This document shows positions 39,122 to 52,327 of a stretch of DNA of 64,000 nt, one piece after another. Position 1 is the first letter of the stretch. Each line of letters starts with the position of its first letter. The position numbers were made by a program, and so were the translations under genes. Source of the DNA: Pseudorasbora parva (Eukaryota; Chordata; Actinopteri; Cypriniformes; Gobionidae); contig NC_090178.1 of the NCBI RefSeq assembly GCF_024679245.1, positions 2,558,853 to 2,622,852 on the forward strand. The letters are read 5' to 3'. The notes under the pieces were generated by a model that was not told the origin of the DNA, made no database searches, and saw only the letters and a list, made by a program, of their open reading frames with translations.

Positions 39122-40376
39122 ATGTATGTATTATTGTGTGAATTATGTATGATTGTATATGTGTATGAATATACTGTATGTATTAAAGAATTTCCCTATA
39201 TATTTAAATATATAAACTTATTTATAGAGCTAGGATTTGTTCATATATACTTAATATATTTAAATAACTAATATATAATATTCTTTGTAATATTATATAC
39301 ACGTTATAAAATATTTAAATATATATATAATTTATCATTTTTTAAATATATGAACATGTTTAGGGTTATGTTTTACATTTATATTATATATAAAATCAGA
39401 AACTTATGTGGGAATCCTGTTTAAAGTCAGCGTGAATCAAGCCATTTTTCTTCTGTAATCTGATGCATTTCTGAGTGAAACTCGTTGGGAAAATCTTTTT
39501 ATCTTTGAAATCTGATTTTATCCATCAGGAATTGATCAGATCTGGATTGTGAAAAGGGTTTCTTCTAAATCTTGTGTTGGTGAAAGATCACAAAAACAAA
39601 GGCTTTCTCTTTCTGTAGAATAACATCCACTGAGGAATCATTTTTGAGTTCATGTTGACTTGTTTTTATCAAAGATGCTTGTAAAGAATCAATGGTCATA
39701 ATATAATGCTAAATTGAGACAAACTGTTAACTGCCATAAAGGCTTTAATAATGTACAGCGGCTTAATAATGACGGACGACATCACAAAAAATGATTGTGT
39801 TGAGACCAACTGCGTTCTGTCCTGTTTAAAGAAACATACGTGAAGCACAAAGACGATAAAAACTCTATTGTGTGTATAAAACATTTACCCTCGTGATACA
39901 GGCGCGACTTTGAGGAAAAATATGTTTGTTTAAAAGCTTGTAATGCATTTGCTCATTTGATTTATCTAAAGAAAACTGTCACATGACCACAATCTTCATC
40001 TGCTGACGAGGGTTTGTGTAACTGGAGCGGTTTTGAGTTTTGATTTGACATAAACATGTTCCACTCGATTGTAACAGATATGTGAACCAAAATGCAATGT
40101 ACAGTAGATTATTTTTTAGGATTATCAATCCTGAAAAGTTTGTAAATATTCAATAAATTAATTCATGTGAACTTTTTTTGCTCAAGTCAGGTTGTTAAAA
40201 ATGGATCACGCTGGTGGGATTTTTCATGGTCTTTTCCAACATAAATTCTGTAATTATTAAAACTGCATTTAAAGGATGAATGTAAATTGTAATCGAATTA
40301 AATGTAAGATATTTAGTGTTTATAACCCTCGGAAAAGGCTATTGTGTCTTGTTAAATGATCCATGTAGGAATTATA
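39122..40376. other. AT-rich DNA, no gene recognised
   Basis: Largely unique-looking AT-rich sequence with AATAAA at 40152-40157. It could hold a distal 3' UTR or be intergenic. No ORF of note. Confidence 0.4.
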
Positions 40377-40495
<119 letters not shown>

Positions 40496-40804
40496 CAGTC
40501 TTGTTCAAAATAATAGCAGTACAATGTGACTAACCAGAATAATCAAGGTTTTTAGTATATTTTTTATATATTTACCTCTCTGGTTTTGCTCTCCATTTTA
40601 AGGCATTCATCCTTAAATAGGGGCCACCTGATTCACACCTGTTTCTTGACAAAATTGATGACCTCAGTGATTGAATGCCACACTGCTATTTTTTAGTATT
40701 TTTTTATATTTTGGTAACTTGTTTGCCACGTAGCAATAAAAAAAATACGAAAAACCTTGATTATTCTGGTTAGTCACATTGTACTGCTATTATTTTGAAC
40801 AAGA

Positions 40805-40807
<3 letters not shown>
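40496..40807. mobile_element. Deletion derivative of the 16602-18235 Tc1/mariner element
   Basis: 312 bp with the same outer termini (CAGTCTTGTTCAAAATAATA and complement) between TAs. The interior keeps only pieces of the long terminus and the 5' leader in rearranged, partly inverted form ('ggccacctgattcacacctgtttctt' is the complement of the leader near 16865). No transposase. Confidence 0.88.

Positions 40808-40808
<1 letters not shown>

Positions 40809-40844
<36 letters not shown>
40809..40844. repeat. (AT)n microsatellite
   Basis: Short AT tract between two mobile elements. Confidence 0.9.
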
Positions 40845-40847
<3 letters not shown>

Positions 40848-41153
40848 GGCCGGGACTCGATTAAAAAAATTAATCTAATTAATTAGAGGCTTTGTAATTA
40901 ATTAATCGAAATTAATCGCATTTTAATCGCATATAAATATTTTACCTGAGAACAATGAGAAGTAATTTTTCACATGTATTTTTAGTATACCATTGAATAA
41001 TGACTGAATACATAAGCTTAATCAACAAAATATTGTTTATTTATTTCAGTCCAGCAGACCAGTGCAATGTTTGCCATTAAGTGTAGCAAAAGCATATTTG
41101 TGATATTTGAGGCTCGATGTGCTGCGGTGATACGCTAATTCCTTGTTGTATAG

Positions 41154-41347
41154 CAGGGGTGTCCAATCCTGCTCCTGGAGGGCCACTGTTCTGCTGAGTT
41201 TAGCTCTAACCCCAATTAAACACACCTGTACCAGCTCATTAAGGTCTTATTAGGCATACTAGAAACTTTAGCAGTGTATTGAGGCAAGCTGGAGCTAAAC
41301 TCTGCAGGACGTCAGTGGCCCTCCAGGACCGACTTTGGATACCCCTG
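41154..41347. mobile_element. hAT-like MITE, 194 bp, perfect 8-bp target duplication
   Basis: Ends CAGGGGTGTCCAA and TTGGATACCCCTG are imperfect inverted termini. TTGTATAG lies at 41146-41153 and 41348-41355. Internal 'ctggagggccac' is mirrored by 'gtggccctccag'. Confidence 0.88.
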
Positions 41348-41469
41348 TTGTATAGCTTGCACACAACCATGCTCTTGTCGACGCTTCCATCATTTCGTTT
41401 TTTAAAACTAAATTTCCCATCCACGGGGCCAAGCAAAGCGGTCTCATCAGCTTCTTCGTTCATGTTCAC
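41348..41469 (-). pseudogene. Remnant of a hAT-type transposase N-terminus (BED-finger-like)
   Basis: Minus-strand start at 41469 reads MNMNEEADETALLGPVDGKF and continues with SFKKRNDGSVDKSMVVCKLYN. This resembles the start of the BED zinc finger of ZBED/hAT transposases (first Cys visible, next Cys replaced by Tyr-Asn). The MITE at 41154-41347 cuts it off. Confidence 0.55.
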
Positions 41470-41678
41470 TATGGTTTGTTGTTTTCATGGTTGTTGTCGT
41501 GACTCATGAGCGCTAGTTGGTGTTCCAGTATAATCGGTCCGTCAAAACTCATTCATTGAAAAACGTTCCGCGGGGCAAAAATAAGTGCGATTAATTTTTT
41601 TTTTTTTTTTGCGTAATTAATTAACGCGTTAAAGTCCCGTAGTTAATTAATCTTAATTAACGCGTTAAAGTCCCGGCC

Positions 41679-41680
<2 letters not shown>

Positions 41681-41746
<66 letters not shown>
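41681..41746. repeat. (AT)n followed by poly(T)
   Basis: AT tract to 41710, then about 36 T residues. Confidence 0.9.
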
Positions 41747-42078
41747 CACTGATCAGGCATAACATTATGACTTCCTAATATTGTGTTGGTCCTGACCCGT
41801 CGAGGCATGGACTCCACTAGACCCCTGAAGGTGTGCTGTGGGATCTGGCACCAAGATGTTAGCAGCAGATCCTTTAAGTCCTGTAAGTTGCGAGGTGGAC
41901 CGGACTTGTTTGTTCAGCTCATCCCACAGATGCTCGATTGGATTGAGATCTGGGGAATCTGGAGGCCGAGTCAATGCCTCAAACTGGTTGTTGTGCTCCT
42001 CAAACCATTCCTGAAGCATTTGTGCTTTGTGTCAGGAGCATTATCCTGCTGGAAGAGCCACAGCCACCATATCTATTT
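41747..42078 (-). pseudogene. Tc1 transposase C-terminal fragment
   Basis: Same family as 14524-16571: terminus 'tgatcaggcataacattatgac' and minus-strand [20 protein letters not shown] followed by [20 protein letters not shown]. Here the catalytic Glu is retained. It ends abruptly at an (AT)n tract. Confidence 0.85.
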
Positions 42079-42079
42079 G

Positions 42080-42187
<108 letters not shown>

Positions 42188-42439
42188 GTATGAATTCATT
42201 AATTTGTGTATGCATGTATATGTATGAATGAAGTTATGTATGTATGCATGCATTTATGAATGTATGAATGAATTTATAGGCCCTACTTTATATTAGTTGT
42301 CTACATGTAACTAACATGTACTTACATGAAAAAAAGTACAATGCACTTAAAGTTATACACAGGTGTGGTGGTGTGGGTAAGTTTATGGGCAGAAGAAACT
42401 TCTTTCAAAAACATTACAAATAGTAATGAGCCCAAATAT

Positions 42440-43132
<693 letters not shown>

Positions 43133-43140
<8 letters not shown>

Positions 43141-45269
43141 CCATTCCTCCCTGGCCTGACCCTCCAGTTCCTCCCTGGTCTGACCCTCCCGTTCCTCCCT
43201 GGACTGACCCTCCAGTTCCTCCCTGGCCTGTCCCTCCCGTTCCTCCCTGGCCTGACCCTCCCATTCCACCCTGGACTGACCCTCCAGTTCCTCCCTGGCC
43301 TGTCCCTCCCGTTCCTCCCTGGCCTGTCCCTCCCGTTCCTCCCTGGCCTGTCCCTCCCGTTCCTCCCTGGCCTGTCCCTCCCTATCCTCCCTGGCCTGTC
43401 CCTCCAGCTCCTCCTTGGTCTGACCCTCCCGTTCCTCCCTGGACTGACCCTCCCATCCCTCCCTGGCCTGTCCCTCCCGTTCCTCACTGGCCTGTTCCTC
43501 CAGTTCCTCCCTGGTCTGACCCTCCCGTTCCTACCTGGTCTGACTCTCCCATCCCTCGCTGACTTGACCCTCCCATCCCTCCCTGGCCTGACCCTCCCGT
43601 TCCTACCTGGTCTGACCCTCCCGTCCCACTCTGATCTGTCTCTACCATCCCTCCCTGGTCTGTCCATACCGTCCCACCCCGATCTGTCTTTACCGTCCCT
43701 CCCTGATCAGTCTCTACCGTCCCACCCTGATCTGTCTCTACCGTCCCTCCCTGGCCTGTCCCTCCAGTTCCTCCCTGGACTGACCCTCCAGTTCCTCCCT
43801 GGTCTGACCCTCCAGTTCCTCCCTGGTCTGACCCTCCCGTTCCTCCCTGGACTGACCCTCCAGTTCCTCCCTGGTCTGACCCTCCCGTTCCTCCCTGGAC
43901 TGACCCTCCCGTTCCTCCCTGATCTGCCCCTCCCGTTCAAAACTTTGGATTCTGATAAAGGGCGCTGAGATATAGACAGGAGTTCAAGTCTGGTGGCCCT
44001 AGAGCCTTCAAGAGTTGAACGGGAGCAAAAAACACAGACATACAACTTCCCATTTATTTAGAGCTGCCAGATAACCGGTCCGAAGATAATGTTTATAGAT
44101 TATATTTCACATTTAATATACATTTTCATTGGAAATATGACATGGATGAAACTGATAACAGGGTGGATGAAATGATAGCAGAGTTGAGTAATGATAGCAG
44201 GGTAGTTTAAATAATAACAGGGTGGATGAACTCTGCAGGCCGCCCCGGCCTCTTGACCTTTCTGTCCCTCCAGTTCCTACCTGGACTGAGCCTCCCGTTC
44301 CTCCCTGGCCTGACCCTCCAGTTCCTCCCTGGTCTGACCCTCCCGTTCCTCCCTGGACTGACCCTCCAGTTCCTCCCTGGCCTGTCCCTCCCGTTCCTCC
44401 CTGGCCTGACCCTCCCATTCCACCCTGGACTGACCCTCCAGTTCCTCCCTGGCCTGTCCCTCCCGTTCCTCCCTGGCCTGTCCCTCCCGTTCCTCCCTGG
44501 CCTGTCCCTCCCTATCCTCCCTGGCCTGTCCCTCCAGCTCCTCCTTGGTCTGACCCTCCCGTTCCTCCCTGGACTGACCCTCCCATCCCTCCCTGGCCTG
44601 TCCCTCCCGTTCCTCACTGGCCTGTTCCTCCAGTTCCTCCCTGGTCTGACCCTCCCGTTCCTACCTGGTCTGACTCTCCCATCCCTCCCTGGCTTGACCC
44701 TCCCATCCCTCCCTGGCCTGACCCTCCCGTTCCTACCTGGTCTGACCCTCCCGTCCCACTCTGATCTGTCTCTACCGTCCCTCCCTGGTCTGTCCATACC
44801 GTCCCACCCTGATCTGTCTTTACCGTCCCTCCCTGATCAGTCTCTACCGTCCCACCCTGATCTGTCTCTACCGTCCCTCCCTGGCCTGTCCCTCCAGTTC
44901 CTCCCTGGACTGACCCTCCAGTTCCTCCCTGGTCTGACCCTCCCGTCCCACCCTGATCTGTCTCTACGTCCTTCCCTGATCTGTCTCTACCGTCCCACCC
45001 TGATCTGTCCCTACCGTCCCTCCCTGGTCTGTCCCTACCGTCCCTCCCTGGTCTGTCCCTCCTGTCCCTGCCTGGTCTGTCCCTCCCTGGTCTTTCTCTA
45101 CTGTTTTCTTGTGATTAATTTTTGCTATGTTTGAGTTGTGTTTTGTTATTTCTGATTGTGTATTTTCCCTCTGTGGGTTTTTGTTTTAGTGTTTGTTTAT
45201 TTTATTAATAAATATACTCTTTCTAAACTTGAGTCCTCAAATCACTTTTTCATTACCCTGAACGTAACA
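43133..45269. repeat. Array unit 0 (first, atypical)
   Basis: Minisatellite blocks at about 43140-43935 and 44258-45090 are separated by the right part of a hairpin module (43936-44070) and a 'gacatggatgaaactgataaca' segment. The LTR-like tail is at about 45100-45269. The two minisatellite blocks share a long stretch of identical unit order, so one is a copy of the other. Confidence 0.85.
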
Positions 45270-48045
45270 TGTAGTGGCCGCCAGATAACTGACTCCAGGA
45301 CACAGTGTTTATAGATATTTTACATTTAAAAACAATTTTTATGGATGAAAAACCTCTACTGTACTGGACAGACTAAACCGAACACAGTCATCTAACTTTA
45401 AGTGATTCGGGGCCTCCAGCTGATACAAAGGGGAGCCGGAAACGCAAAGATGTACAGCTTCCCATACATAATTACCGCCAAAATAACTGACTCCTGGACA
45501 CAGTGTTTACTGGATATTTCACATTTAAAATACATTTTTATGGATGAAAACACCTCTACTGTGCTGGGCACACTCGAACAAACAAATCCATCTAACTTTC
45601 AGGTGATTTGAGCGCATAATTTGCATAGAAAAGGCAGTTCTTGTGGACCTGTTATTTGGGGGCCACTACGTAAATGAGAGCTGGTACGTATTTGTGTTTT
45701 GGGCTCCCGTTTAGCTCTGGAAGGCTCTAGGGTCACCAGACCTTCGCTCCTGTTTATGTCTCAGCGCCCCCTCTCTGATTCCAAAGTTTGGAGAAGATCA
45801 GAGAAACTTGGAAAATTTCCCCCAAAAAACACAAAGGGGTACCACTTATTGTTTTTTTGGGTCAGAAAATAAAATTTCTCAGATCTTCTCAAAACTATGG
45901 ATTCTGATAAAAGGCGTTGAGATATAGACAGGAGTTCAAGTCTGGTGGCCCTTGAGCCTTCAAGAGCTGAACGGGAGCAAAAAACACAGACATACAACTT
46001 CCCATTTATTTAGAGCTGCCAGATACCTGGTCCGAAGACAGTGTTTATAGATTATATTTCACATTTAATATACATTTTCATTGGAAATATGACATGGATG
46101 AAACTGATTACAGGGTGGATTAAATGATAGCAGGGTAGATTAAATAATAACAGGGTGGATGAACACTGCAGGCCGCCCCGGCCTCCTGAACTTTCTGCCC
46201 CTCCCGTTCCTCCCTGGCCTGTCCCTCCAGTTCCTCCCTGGCCTGTCCCTCCAGTTCCTCCCTGGCCTGTCCCTCCCGTTCCTCCCTGGACTGACCCTCC
46301 CGTTCCTCCCTGGACTGACCCTCCCATCTCTCCCTGGCCTGACCCTCCCGTCCCTCCCTGGCCTGACCCTCCCGTCCCTCCCTGGCCTGTCCCTCCCGTT
46401 CCTACCTGGCCTGACCCTCCCGTTCCTCCCTGGCCTGTCCCTCCAGTTCCTCCCTGGCCTGACCCTCCCGTTCCTACCTGGTCTGACCCTCCAGTTCCTC
46501 CCTGGCCTGACCCTCCCGTTCCTCCCTGGACTGACCCTCCCGTTCCTCCCTGATCTGCCCCTCCCGTTCCTCCCTGATCTGCCCCTCCCTATCCTCCCTG
46601 GCCTGTCCCTCCAGTTCCTCCCTGGTCTGACCCTTAAGTCACTTGGAAAATTTCCCCCAAAAAACACAAAGGGGTACCACTTATTGTTTTTTTGGGTCAG
46701 AAAATAAAATTTCTCAGATCTTCTCAAAACTATGGATTCTGATAAAGGGCGTTGAGATATAGACAGGAGTTCAAGTCTGGTGGCCCTAGAGCCTTCAAGA
46801 GCTGAACGGGAGCAAGAAACACAGACATACAACTTCCCATTTATTTAGAGCTGCCGTTCCTCCCTGGACTGACCCTCCCGTTCCTCCCTGGCCTGTCCCT
46901 CCCGTTCCTCCCTGGCCTGTCCCTCCAGTTCCTCCCTGGACTGACCCTCCAGTTCCTCCCTGGCCTGACCCTCCCGTTCCTCCCTGGACTGACCCTCCCG
47001 TTCCTCCCTGATCTGCCCCTCCCGTTCCTCCCTGGCCTGTCCCTCCCTATCCTCCCTGGCCTGTCCCTCCAGTTCCTCCCTGGTCTGTCCCTCCCGTTCC
47101 TCCCTGGACTGACCCTCCCATCCCTCCCTGGCCTGTCCCTCCCGTTCCTACCTGGCCTGACCCTCCCGTTCCTCCCTGGCCTGACCCTCCCGTCCCTCCC
47201 TGGCCTGTCCCTCCCGTTCCTACCTGGACTGACCCTCCCGTTCCTACCTGGTCTGACCCTCCCGTCCCACCCTGATCTGTCTCTACCGTCCCTCCCTGGT
47301 CTGTCCATACCGTCCCACCCTGATCTGTCTCTACCGTCCCTCCCTGGTCTGTCCATACTGTCCCACCCTGATCTGTCTCTACCGCCCATACCTGGTCTGT
47401 CCATACCGTCCCACCCTGATCTGTCTCTACCGTCCCTCCCTGGTCTGTCCATACCGTCCCACCCTGGTCCATCCCTCCCGTTCCTCCCTGGTCTGTCCAT
47501 ACCGTCCCACCCTGGTCTGTCCCTTCCGTTCCTACCTGGCCTGACCCTCCCGTTCCTACCTGGTCTGACCCTCCCGTCCCACCCTGATCTGTCTGTACCG
47601 TCCCTCCCTGGTCTGTCCATACCGTCCCACCCTGATCTGTCTCTACCGTCCCTCCCTGGTCTGTCCATACTGTCCCACCCTGATCTGTCTCTACCGCCCA
47701 TCCCTGGTCTGTCCATACCGTCCCACCCTGATCTGTCTCTACCGTCCCTCCCTGGTCTGTCCATACCGTCCCACCCTGGTCCATCCCTCCCGTTCCTCCC
47801 TGGTCTGTCCATACCGTCCCACCCTGGTCTGTCCCTCCTGTCCCTGCCTGGTCTGTCCCTCCCTGGTCTTTCTCCACTGTTTTCTTGTGATTCATTTTTG
47901 CTATGTTTGAGTTGTGTTTTGTTATTTCTGATTGTGTATTATCCCTCTGTGGGTTATTGTTTTAGTGTTTGTTCATTTTATTAATAAATATACTCTTTCT
48001 AAACTTGAGTCCTCACATCACTTTTTCATTACCCTGAACGTAACA
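45270..48045. repeat. Array unit 1 (2776 bp, double)
   Basis: Hairpin at about 45662-46020, first minisatellite 46190-46635, a second, left-truncated hairpin (46635-46855, joined at 'cccttaagtcacttgg'), second minisatellite 46855-47870, tail to 48045. Confidence 0.88.
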
Positions 48046-49626
48046 TGTAGTGGCCGCCAGATAACTGACTCCAGGACACAGTGTTTATAGATATTTTACA
48101 TTTAATAACAATTTTTATTGATGAAAAACCTCTACTGTACTGGACAGACTAAACCGAACACAGTCATCTAACTTTAAGTCATTCGGGGCCTCCAGCTGAT
48201 ACAAAGGGGAGCCGGAAACGCAAAGATGTACAGCTTCCCATACATAATTACCGCCAAAATAACTGACTCCTGGACACAGTGTTTATTGGATATTTCACAT
48301 TTAAAATACATTTTTATGGATGAAAACACCTCTACTGTGCTGGGCACACTCGAACAAACACATCCATCTAACTTTCAGGTGATTTGAGCGCATAATTTGC
48401 ATAGAAAAGACAGTTCTGGTGGACCTGTTATTTGGGGGCCACTACGTAAATGAGAGCTGGTACGTATTTGTGTTTTGGGCTCCCGTTTAGCTCTGGAAGG
48501 CTCTAGGGTCACCAGACCTTCGCTCCTGTTTATGTCTCAGCGCCCCCTCTCTGATTCCAAAGTTTGGAGAAGATCAGAGAAACTTGGAAAATTTCCCCCA
48601 AAAAACACAAAGGGGTACCACTTATTGTTTTTTTGGGTCAGAAAATAAAATTTCTCAGATCTTCTCAAAACTATGGATTCTGATAAAGGGCGTTGAGATA
48701 TAGACAGGAGTTCAAGTCTGGTGGCCCTAGAGCCTTCAAGAGCTGAACGGGAGCAAGAAACACAGACATACAACTTCCCATTTATTTAGAGCTGCCGTTC
48801 CTCCCTGGACTGACCCTCCCGTTCCTCCCTGGCCTGTCCCTCCCGTTCCTCCCTGGCCTGTCCCTCCCGTTCCTCCCTAGCCTGTCCCTCCAGTTCCTCC
48901 CTGGACTGACCCTCCAGTTCCTCCCTGGCCTGACCCTCCCGTTCCTCCCTGGACTGACCCTCCAGTTCCTCCCTGATCTGCCCCTCCCGTTCCTCCCTGG
49001 CCTGTCCCTCCCTATCCTCCCTGGCCTGTCCCTCCAGTTCCTCCCTGGTCTGACCCTCCCGTTCCTCCCTGGACTGACCCTCCCATCCCTCCCTGGCCTG
49101 TCCCTCCCGTTCCTACCTGGACTGACCCTCTCGTTCCTACCTGGTCTGACCCTCCCGTCCCACCCTGATCTGTCTCTACCGTCCCTCCCTGGTCTGTCCA
49201 TACCGTCCCACCCTGATCTGTCTTTACCGTCCCTCCCTGGTCTGTCCATACTGTCCCACCCTGATCTGTCTCTACCGCCCATCCCTGGTCTGTCCATACC
49301 ATCCCACCCTGATCTGTCTTTACTGTCCCTCCCTGGTCTGTCCATACCGTCCCACCCTGGTCCATCCCTCCCGTTCCTACCTGGTCTGTCCATACCGTCC
49401 CACCCTGGTCTGTCCCTCCTGTCCCTGCCTGGTCTGTCCCTCCCTGGTCTTTCTCTACTGTTTTCTTGTGATTCATTTTTGCTATGTTTGAGTTGTGTTT
49501 TGTTATTTCTGATTGTGTATTATCCCTCTGTGGGTTATTGTTTTAGTGTTTGTTTATTTTATTAATAAATATACTCTTTCTAAACTTGAGTCCTAACATC
49601 ACTTTTTCATTACCCTGAACGTAACA
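48046..49626. repeat. Array unit 2 (1581 bp)
   Basis: Hairpin about 48430-48795, minisatellite 48795-49455, tail to 49626. Confidence 0.9.
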
Positions 49627-51176
49627 TGTAGTGGCCGCCAGATAACTGACTCCAGGACACAGTGTTTATAGATATTTTACATTAAATAACAATTTTTATG
49701 GATGAAAAACCTCTACTGTACTGGACAGACTAAACCGAACACAGTCATCTAACTTTAAGTCATTCGGGGCCTCCAGCTGATACAAAGGGGAGCCGGAAAC
49801 GCAAAGATGTACAGCTTCCCATACATAATTACCGCCAAAATAACTGACTCCTGGACACAGTGTTTACTGGATATTTCACATTTAAAATACATTTTTATGG
49901 ATGAAAACACCTCTACTGTGCTGGGCACACTCGAACAAACACATCCATCTAACTTTCAGGTGATTTGAGAGCATAATTTGCATAGAAAAGGCAGTTCTTG
50001 TGAACCTGTTATTTGGGGGCCACTACGTAAATGAGAGCTGGTACGTATTTGTGTTTTGGGCTCCCGTTTAGCTCTGGAAGGCTCTAGGGTCACCAGACCT
50101 TCGCTCCTGTTTATGTCTCAGCGCCCCCTCTCTGATTCCAAAGTTTGGAGAAGATCAGAGAGACTTGGAAAATTTCCCCAAAAAAACACAAAGGGGTACC
50201 ACTTATTGTTTTTTTGGGTCAGAAAATAAAATTTCTCAGATCTTCTCAAAACTATGGATTCTGATAAAGGGCGTTGAGATATAGACAGGAGTTCAAGTCT
50301 GGTGGCCCTAGAGCCTTCAAGAGCTGAACGGGAGCAAAAAACACAGACATACAACTTCCCATTTATTTAGAGCTGCCAGATACCTGGTCCGAAGACAGTG
50401 TTTATAGATTATATTTCACATTTATTATACATTTTCATTAGAAATATGACATGGATGAAACTGATAACAGCGTGGATGAAATGATAGCAGGCTAGATTAA
50501 ATAATAACAGGGTGGATGAACTCTGCAGGCCGCCCCGGCCTCCTGAACTTTCTGTCCCTCCCGTTCCTCCCTGGCCTGTCCCTCCAGTTCCTCCCTGGAC
50601 TGACCCTCCAGTTCCTCCCTGGTCTGACCCTCCAGTTCCTCCCTGGTCTGACCCTCCCGTTCCTCCCTGGACTGGCCCTCCCGTTCCTCCCTGGCCTGTC
50701 CCTCCAGTTCCTCCCTGGCCTGTCCCTCCCGTTCCTCCCTGGCCTGTCCCTCCCGTTCCTCCCTGGCCTGTCCCTCCCGTTTCTCCCTGGCCTGTCCCTC
50801 CAGTTCCTCCCTGGTCTGACCCTCCCGTTCCTCCCTGGACTGACCCTCCCGTTCCTCCCTGATCTGTCTCTACCGTCCCTCCCTGGTCTGTCCATACCGT
50901 CCCACCCTGGTCCATCCCTCCCGTTCCTCCCTGGTCTGTCCATACCGTCCCACCCTGGTCTGTCCCTCCTGTCCCTGCCTGGTCTGTCCCTCCCTGGTCT
51001 TTCTCTACTGTTTTCTTGTGATTCATTTTTGCTATGTTTGAGTTGTGTTTTGTTATTTCTGATTGTGTATTATCCCTCTGTGGGTCATTGTTTTAGTGTT
51101 TGTTTATTTTATTAATAAATATACTCTTTCTAAACTTGAGTCCTCACATCACTTTTTCATTACCCTGAACGTAACA
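49627..51176. repeat. Array unit 3 (1550 bp)
   Basis: Hairpin about 50010-50380, a third copy of the motif (50380-50530), minisatellite 50550-51000, tail to 51176. It shares private variants with unit 5 ('gatttgagagcataatttgc', 'cttgtgaacctg'). Confidence 0.9.
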
Positions 51177-52327
51177 TGTAGTGGCCGCCAGATAACTGAC
51201 TCCAGGACACAGTGTTTATAGATATTTTACATTTAATAACAATTTTTATGGATGAAAAACCTCTACTGTACTGGACAGACTAAACCGAACACAGTCATCT
51301 AACTTTAAGTGATTCGGGGCCTCCAGCTGATACAAAGGGGAGCCGGAAACGCAAAGATGTACAGCTTCCCATACATAATTACCGCCAAAATAACTGATTC
51401 CTGGACACAGTGTTTATTGATGATATTTCACATTTAAAATACATTTTTATGGATGAAAACACCTCTACTGTGCTGGGCACACTCGAACAAACACATCCAT
51501 CTAACTTTCAGGTGATTTGAGCGCATAATTTGCATAGAAAAGGCAGTTCTGGTGGACCTGTTATTTGGGGGCCACTACGTAAATGAGAGCTGGTACGTAT
51601 TTGTGTTTTGGGCTCCCGTTTAGCTCTGGAAGGCTCTAGGGTCACCAGACCTTCGCTCCTGTTTATGTCTCAGCGCCCCCTCTCTGATTCCAAAGTTTGG
51701 AGAAGATCAGAGAAACTTGGAAAATTTCCCCAAAAAAACACAAAGGGGTACCACTTATTGTTTTTTTGGGTCAGAAAATAAAATTTCTCAGATCTTCTCA
51801 AAACTATGGATTCTGATAAAGGGCGTTGAGATATAGACAGGAGTTCAAGTCTGGTGGCCCTAGAGCCTTCAAGAGCTGAACGGGAGCAAAAAACACAGAC
51901 ATACAACTTCCCATTTATTTAGAGCTGCCGTTCCTCCCTGGACTGACCCTCCCGTTCCTCCCTGGCCTGTCCCTCCCGTTCCTCCCTGGCCTGTCCCTCC
52001 GGTTCCTGCCTAGCCTGTCCCTCCAGTTCCTCCCTGGCCTGACCCTCCAGTTCCTCCCTGGCCTGACCCTCCCGTTCCTCCCTGGACTGACCCTCCCGTC
52101 CCTCCCTGGTCAGTCCCTCCTGTCCCTGCCTGGTCTGTCCCTCCCTGGTCTTTCTCTACTGTTTTCTTGTGATTCATTTTTGCTATGTTTGAGTTGTGTT
52201 TTGTTATTTCTGATTGTGTATTATCCCTCTGTGGGTTATTGTTTTAGTGTTTGTTTATTTTATTAATAAATATACTCTTTCTAAACTTGAGTCCTAACAT
52301 CACTTTTTCATTACCCTGAACGTAACA
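51177..52327. repeat. Array unit 4 (1151 bp, shortest)
   Basis: Hairpin about 51560-51928 and a short minisatellite of about nine copies (51928-52150), then the tail. It shows the unit with the least minisatellite. Confidence 0.9.

Larger units (their letters stand above)
40845..41682 (-). mobile_element. Non-autonomous hAT-like element with TAGGGCCGGGACT termini
   Basis: The left end TAGGGCCGGGACT (40845) and the right end AGTCCCGGCCCTAA are inverted. Both subterminal regions carry 'taattaattaacgcgttaa'-like sequence. It contains a transposase-like remnant (41348-41469) and a nested MITE (41154-41347). Confidence 0.75.

Noticed and set aside
45761..45997. Recurring 78-codon minus-strand ORF (MYVCVFCSRSALEGSR type) in most array units
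   Set aside because: It spans an imperfect hairpin and recurs because the unit recurs; no recognised domain, and it is disrupted or fused in several copies.
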